The notes: a model not told the origin generated them from the letters alone. Numbered from the stretch's first letter, positions 27,430 to 37,535 are shown. The stretch: DNA of 64,000 nucleotides from an uncultured Chitinophagaceae bacterium (GCA_946885665.1 CAMPGT010000001.1:1-64000); one strand, 5' to 3'. Translations and numbers: made by a program.

Positions 27430-27696
27430 ATGCTGAACAAATATTTCAGAAACGAAGATGATGCGAGGTCGCTTGCATCGGGCATAGAGGAAATGGTTAA
27501 CCACCGGTTTCAGTCGGAGAAAGAGCGGCTGGCCACCAAGATGGACATTATGGAATTGAAGGGAGATATTTCGCAGTTGAAGGTTAGGATGAAGATGGGA
27601 TTCAGGGATCAGTTGAAATTATTCATCACTGTAATGGCCGCATTTGCATTATTGATGATCATCGCCATCAGGCTGCTGCTTCTGGGCATGCATTAA
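27430..27696 (+). CDS. Small membrane-anchored coiled-coil protein, unknown function
   Basis: About 88 residues from the ATG at 27430. The first 60 residues are charged and helical, with a likely coiled coil (about 25-60, KERLATKMDIMELKGDISQL); a single C-terminal membrane helix (about 63-83) follows. The layout resembles small DUF1640-type coiled-coil membrane proteins, but this is not a firm match. A promoter-like TTTG, 17-bp spacer and TTACTTTG lies just upstream (about 27352-27380), so it seems to be transcribed separately from the lipoprotein. Confidence 0.6.
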   Translation: MLNKYFRNEDDARSLASGIEEMVNHRFQSEKERLATKMDIMELKGDISQLKVRMKMGFRDQLKLFITVMAAFALLMIIAIRLLLLGMH

Positions 27697-27718
27697 AGGC
27701 ATTCGGCCAGACATATTA

Positions 27719-28897
27719 TTAATACACGGTCATCTTTTCCGTAAAGCTTTCTTTGGTTTGTGTGTTTACCGCGCGGAGCACATACATTCCCGGCGAAAGT
27801 TGTGTGTTGGAAGGCACCCGGCCGGTCAGGGCGTTGTCGAAATTTTTTCTGCCGATGAGTTGGCCGGACATCGTATAGAGTTCGACCTGCCAGTCACCTC
27901 GCTGCTGGTGATCGAAAATGATGGTTGCTGCGCCTGCCCTGGAAGGGTTGGGAACGAGATGGATTTGTTGACGGTGCTGGTCGTTGCCGATGTCAACCAC
28001 TTTGAGATTCGAATACCTGGAAACACCATTCTGTTCCCTTTCCCTGATCCTGAAAATGAGTTTTCCTGATTCGCGCTGATGGGGGATGTAGCGAAAAGTA
28101 AATTTTCCGGAAGGCAGGCGTGTTATTGCGGACCCCGAAGCAACGGAGAAAAATTCTTTACCATCAGTGCTTTTCAGTAATTCAAAGCGTGTATTCGGCT
28201 GTTCGTTCCGGGAAAACCAGGAAAGATGGATGCTCTCCTCTTTCTTTTGTGCAACGAAGGAAGTGATGTTTGAAGAGAGGATGACGTTGCTGCAGTACAC
28301 GTACGTGATGGAAAACCTGATGTCGTCTGATGCTGCGTCGTTCGTGATATATGCACCGGAGGCGGGATTGGACGTCCTAAGCATCATGGTGCTGTAGTCG
28401 AACACGACGGTGCCCGAACCGATATAATCGGCCGTGTTGAAAATTGTTTCGTTCAGCAGCGTGTCATTATTGCGCAGATGGTAAGATGGAACGGAAAGAA
28501 AATCGGATCCCGAGCCGGTCACACCGTCGGATGCAGCAAGTGAATGATATTTCCATGGGGCTGCGTATTCGGCGCTTATAGGCAACATGAGTGATGCGCC
28601 CGATATTTCATCGAGGCGCTGCAGCCTAAGTGCATGCGTTCGTGAGGAACTAAGGGTATTTTCTATATTATATTCATAGGTAAGACTTACTACTGACGCA
28701 AGTCTTACTTCGGTTAAAGTGCCAAGGCTGCCATCAAACTTTGGAAATGTAAAGCTGTAGGGATCGATAGTGGATCCGATGCCTGTAACTGATGTGTCGT
28801 AAGTGATGGTTTGAACTGCGTTCGAGCACTGTGCAACAGCCTGAAAATGGGCAAATGAGAAAAATATAAATAAGAGGAACAGGTTCCCCGGTTTCAT
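27719..28897 (-). CDS. Secreted choice-of-anchor E protein with type IX sorting domain
   Basis: A 392-residue exported protein. Signal peptide at about 1-22 (ending AVAQ). The N-terminal half (about 25-210), with YSFTFPKFDGSLGTLTEVRL, resembles the choice-of-anchor E domain. A middle segment with IHLSWFSRNEQPNTRFELLKS looks like a fibronectin-III-type strand set. The C-terminal 75 residues are a type A T9SS sorting domain: LVPNPSRAGAATIIF, then the GQLIGRK-like strand and SPGMYVLRAVN. It would be secreted and attached to the surface by the type IX system. Function unknown; sits between the Pho transport genes and phoBR. Confidence 0.85.
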   Translation of the reverse strand: MKPGNLFLLFIFFSFAHFQAVAQCSNAVQTITYDTSVTGIGSTIDPYSFTFPKFDGSLGTLTEVRLASVVSLTYEYNIENTLSSSRTHALRLQRLDEISGASLMLPISAEYAAPWKYHSLAASDGVTGSGSDFLSVPSYHLRNNDTLLNETIFNTADYIGSGTVVFDYSTMMLRTSNPASGAYITNDAASDDIRFSITYVYCSNVILSSNITSFVAQKKEESIHLSWFSRNEQPNTRFELLKSTDGKEFFSVASGSAITRLPSGKFTFRYIPHQRESGKLIFRIREREQNGVSRYSNLKVVDIGNDQHRQQIHLVPNPSRAGAATIIFDHQQRGDWQVELYTMSGQLIGRKNFDNALTGRVPSNTQLSPGMYVLRAVNTQTKESFTEKMTVY

Positions 28898-28966
28898 AGG
28901 ATTAGGATTTTGCCAGTATTAACTCGATAAATGGGATTATAGTATCAAAGAAATACTAAAAAACTT

Positions 28967-30016
28967 TTATGCTCTTTTTGTGTCAAGTGTGAAGCCGATG
29001 GTGGTGCCCACTTCGGGGGTGCTGCGCACGTGGATGGTTTGGCCGTGTGCCTCTATGATGTGTTTGCAAATGGCAAGACCGAGGCCGGTGCCTCCTTTGT
29101 CGCGGCTGCGGGCCGCATCGGTGCGGTAAAACCTTTCGAAGATGCGCGTCACGTGATCCTCTTCGATACCGATGCCGTCATCACTGATCTCGACGAGCAC
29201 ATGCCGCTCATCGGTGGTGTAAATGCTCGCTGTAACCGTGCCGTTCTGTTTGCCATATTTTGTGGCATTCTCAACGAGGTTGATCAGCACCTGGCGAATT
29301 TTCTCTTTGTCTGCGAACACAGAGATGGGCGCTTCGCAGCCTTTTTTTATCCCTGCGGTGATTTTTTTCGCCTGCATCTGGATGGCCAACGAGTCGTACA
29401 CTTCGCGGATCTGTTCCTGGATGATGAAGTTTTGCTTGTATAGCAACTGCTCTCCGCTTTCCAGGCTCGTGATCTCATCCAGGTCGCGGATGAGGTGCAC
29501 CAGGCGTTCGGCGTTCCTCGCCGTGTTTTCAAGGAATTTTTTCCTGATGGCCTCTTCTTCCATAGCGCCGCTCAGCAGCGTTTCAACATACCCCTGTATA
29601 GCGAAGATGGGTGTTTTGAACTCATGCGCCAGGTTTTGAAGAAATTCTTTGCGGTATGCTTCATTTTTTTGAAGCAGCTCGATCTGCTGGTTTTTTTTGG
29701 TCATCCAGTCTTCAACGTCCTGGCGAACTTCATCGATATTTTTCGGGGGCAGCAGGTACTTGAAATAAACTTCTTCTTTGCGCGTGGCTTTCGTTTGATT
29801 AATCAGCTTGTAGATCAGCTTGATCTTACGGTATATGAATTTTTCGAATGTGAAGCGGATCAATCCATAACTGCCTATCCAGATAATCACAAAAGATATC
29901 GCTGCAGTAACGACGTTTTGGGTGATCAAAAAAATGCCGGCGGCAATAGGAAAACTTAGCGCAAGTGAGGCAAAAGCCGAAAGCTGGTTCGGGGAAAGGT
30001 TCTTTTCGTGGAGCAT
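28967..30016 (-). CDS. phoR: Sensor histidine kinase, PhoR-like
   Basis: A 349-residue membrane kinase. Two closely spaced helices (about 10-30 and 35-55) with almost no periplasmic part, as in PhoR. A linker leads to the phosphoacceptor helix with His131 in NLAHEFKTPIFAIQGYVETL, whose GYVETLLSGA sequence is PhoR-like. The ATPase domain carries the N box (LINLVENATKYG), G1 (SDDGIGIEED) and RFYRTDAARSRDKGGTGLGLAICK. Encoded 14 bp downstream of phoB. Assigned to phosphate sensing from the PhoR-type domain, the PhoB partner and the neighbouring Pit, porin and receptor genes. Confidence 0.88.
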   Translation of the reverse strand: MLHEKNLSPNQLSAFASLALSFPIAAGIFLITQNVVTAAISFVIIWIGSYGLIRFTFEKFIYRKIKLIYKLINQTKATRKEEVYFKYLLPPKNIDEVRQDVEDWMTKKNQQIELLQKNEAYRKEFLQNLAHEFKTPIFAIQGYVETLLSGAMEEEAIRKKFLENTARNAERLVHLIRDLDEITSLESGEQLLYKQNFIIQEQIREVYDSLAIQMQAKKITAGIKKGCEAPISVFADKEKIRQVLINLVENATKYGKQNGTVTASIYTTDERHVLVEISDDGIGIEEDHVTRIFERFYRTDAARSRDKGGTGLGLAICKHIIEAHGQTIHVRSTPEVGTTIGFTLDTKRA

Positions 30017-30030
30017 CAGACTAAGGTAAT

Positions 30031-30711
30031 TTATAAATCAAATTTGTAACCCACCCCTTTTACGGTGGTAATACAGTCCACACCAAGTTTCTGGCGGATT
30101 TTCCTGATGTGTACGTCTATTGTTCTGTCGCCAACGATCACGTCATTGCCCCATACCTGGTTCAGAATTTCATTGCGGAGAAAAACCCGCCCGGGTTTCG
30201 AGGCGAGCATGTACAGCAGCTCGAACTCCTTTTTCGCCAGTGTTACCTGGCGGCCTTCGATCACTACCTCGTATTTGACAGGGTCAATTTCCAGGTTGCC
30301 GGTACGGATGGCGGTGAGACCTGATTCCGGCTTCAGCCTTCTGAAAAGGGCGGTCACTTTACTCAGCAACACCTTGGGGCTGATCGGTTTGCTGATGTAA
30401 TCGTCGGCACCCGTTTCCAAGCCCCTGATGTGCGACGTTTCATCATTGAGGGCGGTCAGGAAGATGATCAGCGTGTCGCGGAAGGCCGGCTGCTGGCGAA
30501 GCAGTGTGCACACTTCGATACCTGTTTTTTTCGGCATCATAATGTCCAGTATGATCAGCTCCGGCCGAAAAACTTTGGCTTTCGACTGTGCTTCGTCGCC
30601 ATCTTTGGCGGGGTGTACAATATATCCCTCCCTTGTGAGGTTATAGCTGATGATTTCCAAAATATCCGGCTCATCATCGGCGATCAGTATTCGTTTAGGC
30701 GAGGCCTCCAT
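30031..30711 (-). CDS. phoB: Response regulator, PhoB-like (OmpR family)
   Basis: A 226-residue regulator. Receiver domain at about 7-122 with acidic DDE (12-14), phosphoacceptor Asp56 in LIILDIMMPKKTG, Thr in FLTALND and Lys in DYISKPISPK. Winged-helix DNA-binding domain at about 135-224 with LAKKEFELLYMLASKPGRVF, DVIVGDRTIDVHIRKIRQKLG and TVKGVGYKF. The start is the ATG at 30711; the upstream in-frame TTG at 30729 lies in the -7 promoter element. Two Pho-like boxes upstream suggest autoregulation. Confidence 0.92.
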   Translation of the reverse strand: MEASPKRILIADDEPDILEIISYNLTREGYIVHPAKDGDEAQSKAKVFRPELIILDIMMPKKTGIEVCTLLRQQPAFRDTLIIFLTALNDETSHIRGLETGADDYISKPISPKVLLSKVTALFRRLKPESGLTAIRTGNLEIDPVKYEVVIEGRQVTLAKKEFELLYMLASKPGRVFLRNEILNQVWGNDVIVGDRTIDVHIRKIRQKLGVDCITTVKGVGYKFDL

Positions 30712-30726
30712 GCCAAAAAATTTACG

Positions 30727-30734
30727 CAAAGTTA
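30727..30734 (-). promoter_or_regulatory. -7 promoter element of phoB-phoR
   Basis: TAACTTTG on the minus strand, exact TAnnTTTG match, 15 bp upstream of the phoB ATG. A TTG lies 21 bp further upstream, within the accepted range for -33. Confidence 0.65.
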
Positions 30735-30763
30735 ATTTTCTGGCACCAGTGGATGCAAGGATG

Positions 30764-30781
30764 AGATTATCAAATTGTTAA
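30764..30781 (-). promoter_or_regulatory. Two Pho-like boxes between phoB and the divergent gene
   Basis: On the minus strand TTAACAA (30781-30775) and ATAATCT (30770-30764) are 11 bp apart. The 18 bases match the first two boxes at 22927-22944 with two differences. They lie 29 bp upstream of the phoB -7 and 32 bp upstream of the divergent -7, so could act on either. Confidence 0.55.
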
Positions 30782-30813
30782 GTGGTAAAACGATGCAGAC
30801 AAGCTTTAAATCG

Positions 30814-30821
30814 TACTTTTG
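30814..30821 (+). promoter_or_regulatory. -7 promoter element of the gene at 30834
   Basis: TACTTTTG, exact TAnnTTTG match, 12 bp before the ATG at 30834. The TTG at 30819 is part of this element, not a start codon. Confidence 0.6.
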
Positions 30822-30833
30822 CGGAATAGAATT

Positions 30834-33029
30834 ATGAATCCACGCCTATTAACCATTTTACTGTTGGTGCTGCCTTGCGCGGTGATGTCCCAAACGTCCT
30901 ATCCGTTCAAGATTGCCACGGTAAGAATGTTGTTTCACGATATGATCGACAACCAGCAGAAGCTGTTGCTCGACAAGAACGATTCCCTGAAACTTTCCAA
31001 CGACGAAACGATCAATTTGCAGGTGGCAGACGTGTTGCTGCGCCAGGTTGACGAGCTGCAGGAAAAAATTGAGCTGGATTCAACACTCACCAGCCAGGAG
31101 AAGGTGAAGTCGCTGAAGGGCATTGAAACGATGCTGAAGGGTTACAATCGCCTGAAAGGCGGAAAAGACTATCCGGTTTCCATGGCGCCGGCCATGCTCG
31201 ATGCCCTCAAGGAATGCCTGGTACTCGACAGGAACGGTAAAAGCATAGAACCGGTGATCGCCAAAAATGATTATGGCGTGGGCAAGATATTGCTCGAGTG
31301 TTTTACATTTCCTGAAAATCCGGGTGTGCGGCCGTCAAGAACGATACTCACCAGGAAATATCTTGAAGCCAACCCCGACGAGATACTTCCCGAGCTGAAT
31401 AAAAATCCCAAGCTTCCTTTTACCAATCAGTTCATACAGATCGCCGCGCACCGCGACATTCGTAAATTATACGATTATGCCGCTGCTCACAATACCCTGG
31501 GCAACAAGATCAGGAACCACCCGGATTCATTGGTGCGCATGATCGGAAGGATCGCATCGAGCAGGAGCGGACAATTGTATTTTCCGTTTCTCGATAACCT
31601 CATGCGCAACAAGATCACCATCGAGGATATCGACAAAGTAAAGAACAACGATTTCGAATATTACCGGTTGATGGTGAGAACCAAGATCGAATATGCAAAG
31701 CGCCAACTGCCGCCATTCAATGATTCTGTAATGGGCATACAGGCGCTTACCGACAGGATGTCGAGCAAGGCAAAACAGTTTTTCATCCGGGAAATCAATG
31801 CCCTGCACGTGGAAGAAAATGAAAAGGTGCGCTTCAAAAGAATTGAAGGGTTGACGCCGCAGGAACTCTATTACCTGATCGTGCTCGGTGAAGACGAGAT
31901 GTACACCTCCAGCTATCTTGGCGTTTACAAAAGAATATTTGAGCGGATGACGGTGCCACGCAGCGACAGCCTGCTGCTGAGTGTTAACGGTGATTATTTC
32001 AGAAAATTCCTGAAGATGTCGGCTGGGTACAACACGCTGAATGATTTCCTGAGCAAGATGGATACGCTGAATATTTCGACCACCATGAAGGCATTTGTGA
32101 TTCACCTGGAAAACACAAAAGGGCTGGAAGAAGCGGTTGACGTGGCAGACTCTTACAGCAGCATCATGGATAAAAATCCGAAGCTTGCCCGCTTCATACT
32201 GCACGAAGTCAAAACGAATCTTGAAACGAATGTTGCCAACAGCAACAAAAGAGGCATCGTTATTTATAACCTGCTTAATCTTCTGTTTCAGTCGGCAGAC
32301 ACGACCAATAAAGTGGATCTCTCCAAAGAACTGGGCATTTCCTCTATTTATGGGCAGGATTACCAGTCGCTCACAGACGACAGCGGCCGCGTGATCCAGC
32401 AGGTTTTTTTCTATGGTGATGAAGACAAGGACGGCCAGAACTCTTATGCGAACTTCATGAAGATGTTCACCAATAAGAAGGAGTGGGATGTGCAGTCGAA
32501 CGACGAATGGACAACGATCACCTCCCTGAAAGGCAGGCCGGTGTTGATATTCGCGAATAAGCCGCTGCTCGGTGAGGACGATCCCGATGCCAAGGCGCAG
32601 GCAAAGCTCAACGAATACCTCGCTGAGAAAAAAATGCAGCCTACCATCGTGATCCACCGGGGGCACAGTTATCATCTTCCCTACACGCTGAAGCAACTGG
32701 CGCCAACGGCGAAAATTGTGGTGCTCGGCTCGTGCGGCGGTTATAATAATTTGAATGAAGTGTTAAAGGTGTGTGAAGAAGCGCACATCATTTCCACGAA
32801 ACAGGTGGGCACAAAAACAGTGAACGAGCCTATTTTGCAGGCAATCAACAACGATCTTGTTGCCGGCCAGAACATCGACTGGATCACCCTTTGGAGATCG
32901 CTGGGGTCGAGGTTCACGGATTCGGCGGCGCAGGAAAAATTCGACGATTACATTCCTCCCTATAAGAATTTGGGCGCCATTTTTATTAAGGCATACAGGA
33001 AATCCATGGAAGGCGAAGTGGAAGAATAA
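30834..33029 (+). CDS. Exported protein of unknown family with a possible caspase-like (clan CD) C-terminal domain
   Basis: 731 residues from the ATG at 30834. A signal peptide (about 1-19, ending VMSQ) leads to a long helical region (about 20-560) without recognised domain. The C-terminal part (about 565-725) alternates strands and helices and contains TIVIHRGHSYHL (His608, His611, His614) followed 20-26 residues later by KIVVLGSCGGYNN (Cys634). A strand ending in His, then a strand ending in Cys with small residues, is the layout of clan CD cysteine peptidases such as gingipain, clostripain, caspase and CHAT proteins. This is an inference by pattern only. Divergent from phoB with a shared Pho-like box; the ABC exporter follows by 26 bp. 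Confidence 0.55.
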   Translation: MNPRLLTILLLVLPCAVMSQTSYPFKIATVRMLFHDMIDNQQKLLLDKNDSLKLSNDETINLQVADVLLRQVDELQEKIELDSTLTSQEKVKSLKGIETMLKGYNRLKGGKDYPVSMAPAMLDALKECLVLDRNGKSIEPVIAKNDYGVGKILLECFTFPENPGVRPSRTILTRKYLEANPDEILPELNKNPKLPFTNQFIQIAAHRDIRKLYDYAAAHNTLGNKIRNHPDSLVRMIGRIASSRSGQLYFPFLDNLMRNKITIEDIDKVKNNDFEYYRLMVRTKIEYAKRQLPPFNDSVMGIQALTDRMSSKAKQFFIREINALHVEENEKVRFKRIEGLTPQELYYLIVLGEDEMYTSSYLGVYKRIFERMTVPRSDSLLLSVNGDYFRKFLKMSAGYNTLNDFLSKMDTLNISTTMKAFVIHLENTKGLEEAVDVADSYSSIMDKNPKLARFILHEVKTNLETNVANSNKRGIVIYNLLNLLFQSADTTNKVDLSKELGISSIYGQDYQSLTDDSGRVIQQVFFYGDEDKDGQNSYANFMKMFTNKKEWDVQSNDEWTTITSLKGRPVLIFANKPLLGEDDPDAKAQAKLNEYLAEKKMQPTIVIHRGHSYHLPYTLKQLAPTAKIVVLGSCGGYNNLNEVLKVCEEAHIISTKQVGTKTVNEPILQAINNDLVAGQNIDWITLWRSLGSRFTDSAAQEKFDDYIPPYKNLGAIFIKAYRKSMEGEVEE

Positions 33030-33043
33030 GCGCACAGTTGCCT

Positions 33044-33051
33044 TAAATTTG
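33044..33051 (+). promoter_or_regulatory. -7 promoter element of the ABC exporter gene
   Basis: TAAATTTG, exact TAnnTTTG match, ending only 4 bp before the ATG at 33056. A transcript from here would be leaderless or nearly so. Confidence 0.5.
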
Positions 33052-33055
33052 CGGA

Positions 33056-34876
33056 ATGCCCAGGAGTTCCGTTGCGAAGAAAATATTCGACTTTAGCTTG
33101 TTGAGAAGGGTGCTCACTTTCGCTTCGCCTTACAAAACGCGATTCTTTATTTCACTGGCACTCGCTATTATTCTCGCATTGTTTTCGCCCGTAAGACCAT
33201 TTCTTGTACAGGTAACCATTAACGATTACATACGCACCGGCGTTAATTCGACCGGAGGGGTGAAGATGAGAATGGAGGAACTGGTCATCTGGATCACCAT
33301 CATACAGGTTGGTCTGCTGCTGCTCGAATCGGCGCTTCGCTTTTACTTTACCTTTCTTACTTCGTGGCTCGGACAAACAGTGGTGAAGGACCTGCGCGTA
33401 AAAGTGTATGACAAGATATTGGGGCTTAACCTTTCGCAGTTCGACAAAACACCCATCGGTACACTTACCACCCGGACCATCAATGACATTGAAGCCATCA
33501 ACGATATTTTTGCAGAAGGGCTGATACCGATAATTGCCGACCTGCTTTCCATTGTGGCGGTGCTCGGTTACATGTTTTATATAGACTGGCGGCTCACCCT
33601 CGTTTGCCTCGCTCCTTTTCCCATACTGCTCGTGGCCACGTGGATATTCAAGGAGAGCGTGAACAAATCTTTCATAAGGGTACGAAATGCGGTGGCCCAT
33701 CTGAATGCATTCGTGCAGGAGCACATCACCGGCATGCAGATCGTTCAATCCTTTGCCGCAGAAGACAAAGAATTCAAGAAGTTCACGAAAATCAACAGGG
33801 AGCATCGGAACGCGAACATCAATGCCATATTTGCCTATTCCATTTTCTTTCCGATCGTGGAAATAGTGCTGGCGGCGGGAACGGCGCTGATGGTGTGGTG
33901 GGGCGCCACCAATGCGCTGGATATGACGGCGGAAGATGCGGCCACGCTGCCTGGAAAGCTCACTGCTTTTTATCTGTGTCTCAACCTGCTTTTCCGTCCG
34001 CTGCGCGTCATCGCCGATAAATTTAACGTATTGCAAATGGGCATGGTGGCCAGCGACCGTGTGTTCAAGGTGCTTGATAACAACGATTACCTGAAGAATG
34101 AAGGGAAATATGATCCGAAAAAAATAAAAGGTAAGATCGAGTTCGACGATGTGTGGTTTGCTTACACCGACGAACGCTACGTGTTGAAGAATATCACCTT
34201 TACTGCCGAACCCGGTGAAACGGTGGCGATCGTTGGTCATACCGGCAGCGGTAAAACATCGATCATCAGTTTGATGAACAGGCTGTACGGCATCCAAAAA
34301 GGCTCGATCCGCATTGATGGCACGCCGGTCCGGGATTATAAGGTGGAGGCGTTAAGGAGAGACATCGGCGTGGTGCTGCAGGATGTGTTTCTTTTTTCGG
34401 GATCGGTGATGGATAATATTACATTACGCAATCCGGCGATTACGCGGGAGCAGGTTGTTGAAGCCGCGAAATTGATAGACGTGCACGACTTCATCATGCA
34501 GTTGCCGGGCGGGTACGATTACAATGTGATGGAGCGGGGCAGCACGCTTTCACTTGGGCAGCGGCAATTGATTTCGTTTATCCGTGCCCTTTTGTACGAT
34601 CCTTCGATCCTCATCCTCGATGAGGCCACATCATCAATAGACACCGAAAGCGAACTGCTGATACAGCGGGCCATCGACACCCTTATTTCGGGCCGTACAT
34701 CGGTGGTTATTGCCCATCGTTTATCCACGATTCGCAAGGCCAGCAAAATCATTGTGCTGGACAAAGGCGAGATAAAAGAAGTGGGCACCCACGAAGAGCT
34801 GATGGCGCTCGGAGGGTTCTATGCGAACCTCCATTTCATGCAGGCTCCGGAGGGAATTGGTTTGAACCCGGATTAA
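33056..34876 (+). CDS. ABC transporter, fused permease-ATPase (MsbA/LmrA-type exporter)
   Basis: A 606-residue half-transporter working as a dimer in the inner membrane. Six membrane helices (about residues 20-330) form the type I exporter domain, then the nucleotide-binding domain (about 355-595): Walker A GHTGSGKT, Q-loop VVLQDVFLFSG, signature STLSLGQRQ, Walker B LILDEATSSID and the H-loop VVIAHRLSTI. The order fits the multidrug/lipid exporter group (MdlB/MsbA-like); the substrate cannot be read from sequence. Although it lies 26 bp after the preceding exported protein, a -7 element directly before its ATG suggests it also has its own promoter. Confidence 0.95.
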   Translation: MPRSSVAKKIFDFSLLRRVLTFASPYKTRFFISLALAIILALFSPVRPFLVQVTINDYIRTGVNSTGGVKMRMEELVIWITIIQVGLLLLESALRFYFTFLTSWLGQTVVKDLRVKVYDKILGLNLSQFDKTPIGTLTTRTINDIEAINDIFAEGLIPIIADLLSIVAVLGYMFYIDWRLTLVCLAPFPILLVATWIFKESVNKSFIRVRNAVAHLNAFVQEHITGMQIVQSFAAEDKEFKKFTKINREHRNANINAIFAYSIFFPIVEIVLAAGTALMVWWGATNALDMTAEDAATLPGKLTAFYLCLNLLFRPLRVIADKFNVLQMGMVASDRVFKVLDNNDYLKNEGKYDPKKIKGKIEFDDVWFAYTDERYVLKNITFTAEPGETVAIVGHTGSGKTSIISLMNRLYGIQKGSIRIDGTPVRDYKVEALRRDIGVVLQDVFLFSGSVMDNITLRNPAITREQVVEAAKLIDVHDFIMQLPGGYDYNVMERGSTLSLGQRQLISFIRALLYDPSILILDEATSSIDTESELLIQRAIDTLISGRTSVVIAHRLSTIRKASKIIVLDKGEIKEVGTHEELMALGGFYANLHFMQAPEGIGLNPD

Positions 34877-34909
34877 ATAAATGCTTTCGTTTTTTTATCC
34901 CTGCATGCT

Positions 34910-34917
34910 TATCTTTG
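34910..34917 (+). promoter_or_regulatory. -7 promoter element of the atp operon
   Basis: TATCTTTG, exact TAnnTTTG match, 19 bp upstream of the atpB ATG. Confidence 0.6.
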
Positions 34918-34936
34918 CGCCAAATTAACGACAGGT

Positions 34937-36351
<1,415 letters not shown>

Positions 36352-36361
36352 GCCAATTTTG

Positions 36362-36401
36362 TACTGCATTCAAAGCACAGGGCGGCGAATGCAGTATTTT
36401 C
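36362..36401 (+). terminator. Hairpin between atpE and atpF (attenuator or mRNA-stabilising stem)
   Basis: Perfect 10-bp stem TACTGCATTC (36362-36371) with GAATGCAGTA (36387-36396), 15-base loop, followed by TTTTC. It lies within the atp operon, just after the c-subunit gene. It may reduce read-through or protect the atpE 3' end, giving more subunit c than b. Confidence 0.55.
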
Positions 36402-36441
36402 AAATTTCGAATTCAGTTATCAACAATACACACAATAAAAA

Positions 36442-36936
36442 ATGGACTTACTAATACCTTCCTTCGGCCTTATCATCTGGACGCTGGTGGCATTTCTCCT
36501 CGTCTTCTTCATTTTGAAGAAATACGCATGGAAGCCCATCCTGAAGTCGCTCAATGACAGGGAAGCCACAATTGCCGATTCACTGGCAACAGCGGAAAGG
36601 ATGAAAGCCGAAATGGCCCAGTTCAAAAGTGAGAATGAGGCGCTGCTTGCCAAGGCCCGTGAAGAACGCGCCGTGCTGCTGAAGGAAGCCCGCGACACGA
36701 AGGACAAGATCATCAATGAGGCGAAAGAACAGGCCAAGCTGGAAGCGAATAAGATCATCACCGACGCGCAGAGTGCCATTCAGCAACAGAAAATGGCGGC
36801 ATTGACCGACGTAAAGAACCAGGTGGGACAGCTCGTGATCGAAGTTTCTAAAAAAGTGCTCCGCCGCGAATTGTCGAACAAAACAGATCAGGAAACATAC
36901 ATCAGGCAGTTAACCGAAGAAGTTAAATTAAACTAG
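36442..36936 (+). CDS. atpF: ATP synthase F0 subunit b
   Basis: A 164-residue peripheral-stalk protein. One N-terminal membrane helix (about 5-27, LIIWTLVAFLLVFFILKKYAWKP) is followed by a long charged coiled coil with LARAREER-like heptads (EALLAKAREERAVLLKEARD). This matches the b family in length and layout. Between atpE and atpH. Confidence 0.96.
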   Translation: MDLLIPSFGLIIWTLVAFLLVFFILKKYAWKPILKSLNDREATIADSLATAERMKAEMAQFKSENEALLAKAREERAVLLKEARDTKDKIINEAKEQAKLEANKIITDAQSAIQQQKMAALTDVKNQVGQLVIEVSKKVLRRELSNKTDQETYIRQLTEEVKLN

Positions 36937-36962
36937 GCGCCATAGCCGCTCATTTATAAATT

Positions 36963-37526
36963 ATGATGAATCCGCGATTAGCACGCAGGTATGCGAAGTC
37001 CATTTTGGACCTTTCCATCGAAACGAACCAACTGGATGTTGTTTATCACGACATGCAATATCTCCAGGCGGTTGCAGCGGTGAACCGGGAGTTCGTGGTG
37101 GTGCTGAAGAGCCCCGTTATTTCACCCGACAAGAAGGTGGCTATTCTCGATGCCGTTACAAAAGGCAACATCAGCGAACTGACCGACTCTTTCATACGGC
37201 TGCTGAACTGGAAGGGAAGGGAAATGAACCTCCCCGAAATTGCCGGCGCATTCATTGAACAATACAAGAAGTACAAGGAAATATATTCCATTAAACTGAC
37301 GACCGCCGGACCGGTAAGCGAGGAGATTAAAAAGGAAATTGTGGAAAAGGTGAAGAGCCAGTCGGACATGAAAAATATTGAACTTACCACAGCGGTTGAT
37401 GAGGACCTTATCGGCGGATTTGTACTGGAGATCGGAGGTACCCTGGTGGATGCAAGCGTGGCGTATGACCTCAATGCCATCCGGAAGCAATTTTTAGATA
37501 ACGATTTTATATACAAGATCAGATAA
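36963..37526 (+). CDS. atpH: ATP synthase F1 subunit delta
   Basis: A 187-residue stalk protein joining F1 to subunit b. The N-terminal RLARRYAKSILDLSIE helix, the middle NRFVVV-type segment (NREFVVVLKSPVISPDKKVAILDA) and the C-terminal motif DLIGGFVLEIGGTLVDASV are characteristic. Two adjacent ATGs (36963, 36966) could serve as the start. Confidence 0.96.
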   Translation: MMNPRLARRYAKSILDLSIETNQLDVVYHDMQYLQAVAAVNREFVVVLKSPVISPDKKVAILDAVTKGNISELTDSFIRLLNWKGREMNLPEIAGAFIEQYKKYKEIYSIKLTTAGPVSEEIKKEIVEKVKSQSDMKNIELTTAVDEDLIGGFVLEIGGTLVDASVAYDLNAIRKQFLDNDFIYKIR

Positions 37527-37535
37527 ACACAAAAT

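Noticed and set aside
31527..32696. Long antisense reading frames (also 33152-34297 and 37989-38987 on the minus strand)
   Set aside because: They lie opposite clear genes, show no recognisable domain or signal, and have the composition expected from the shadow of GC-biased third positions.
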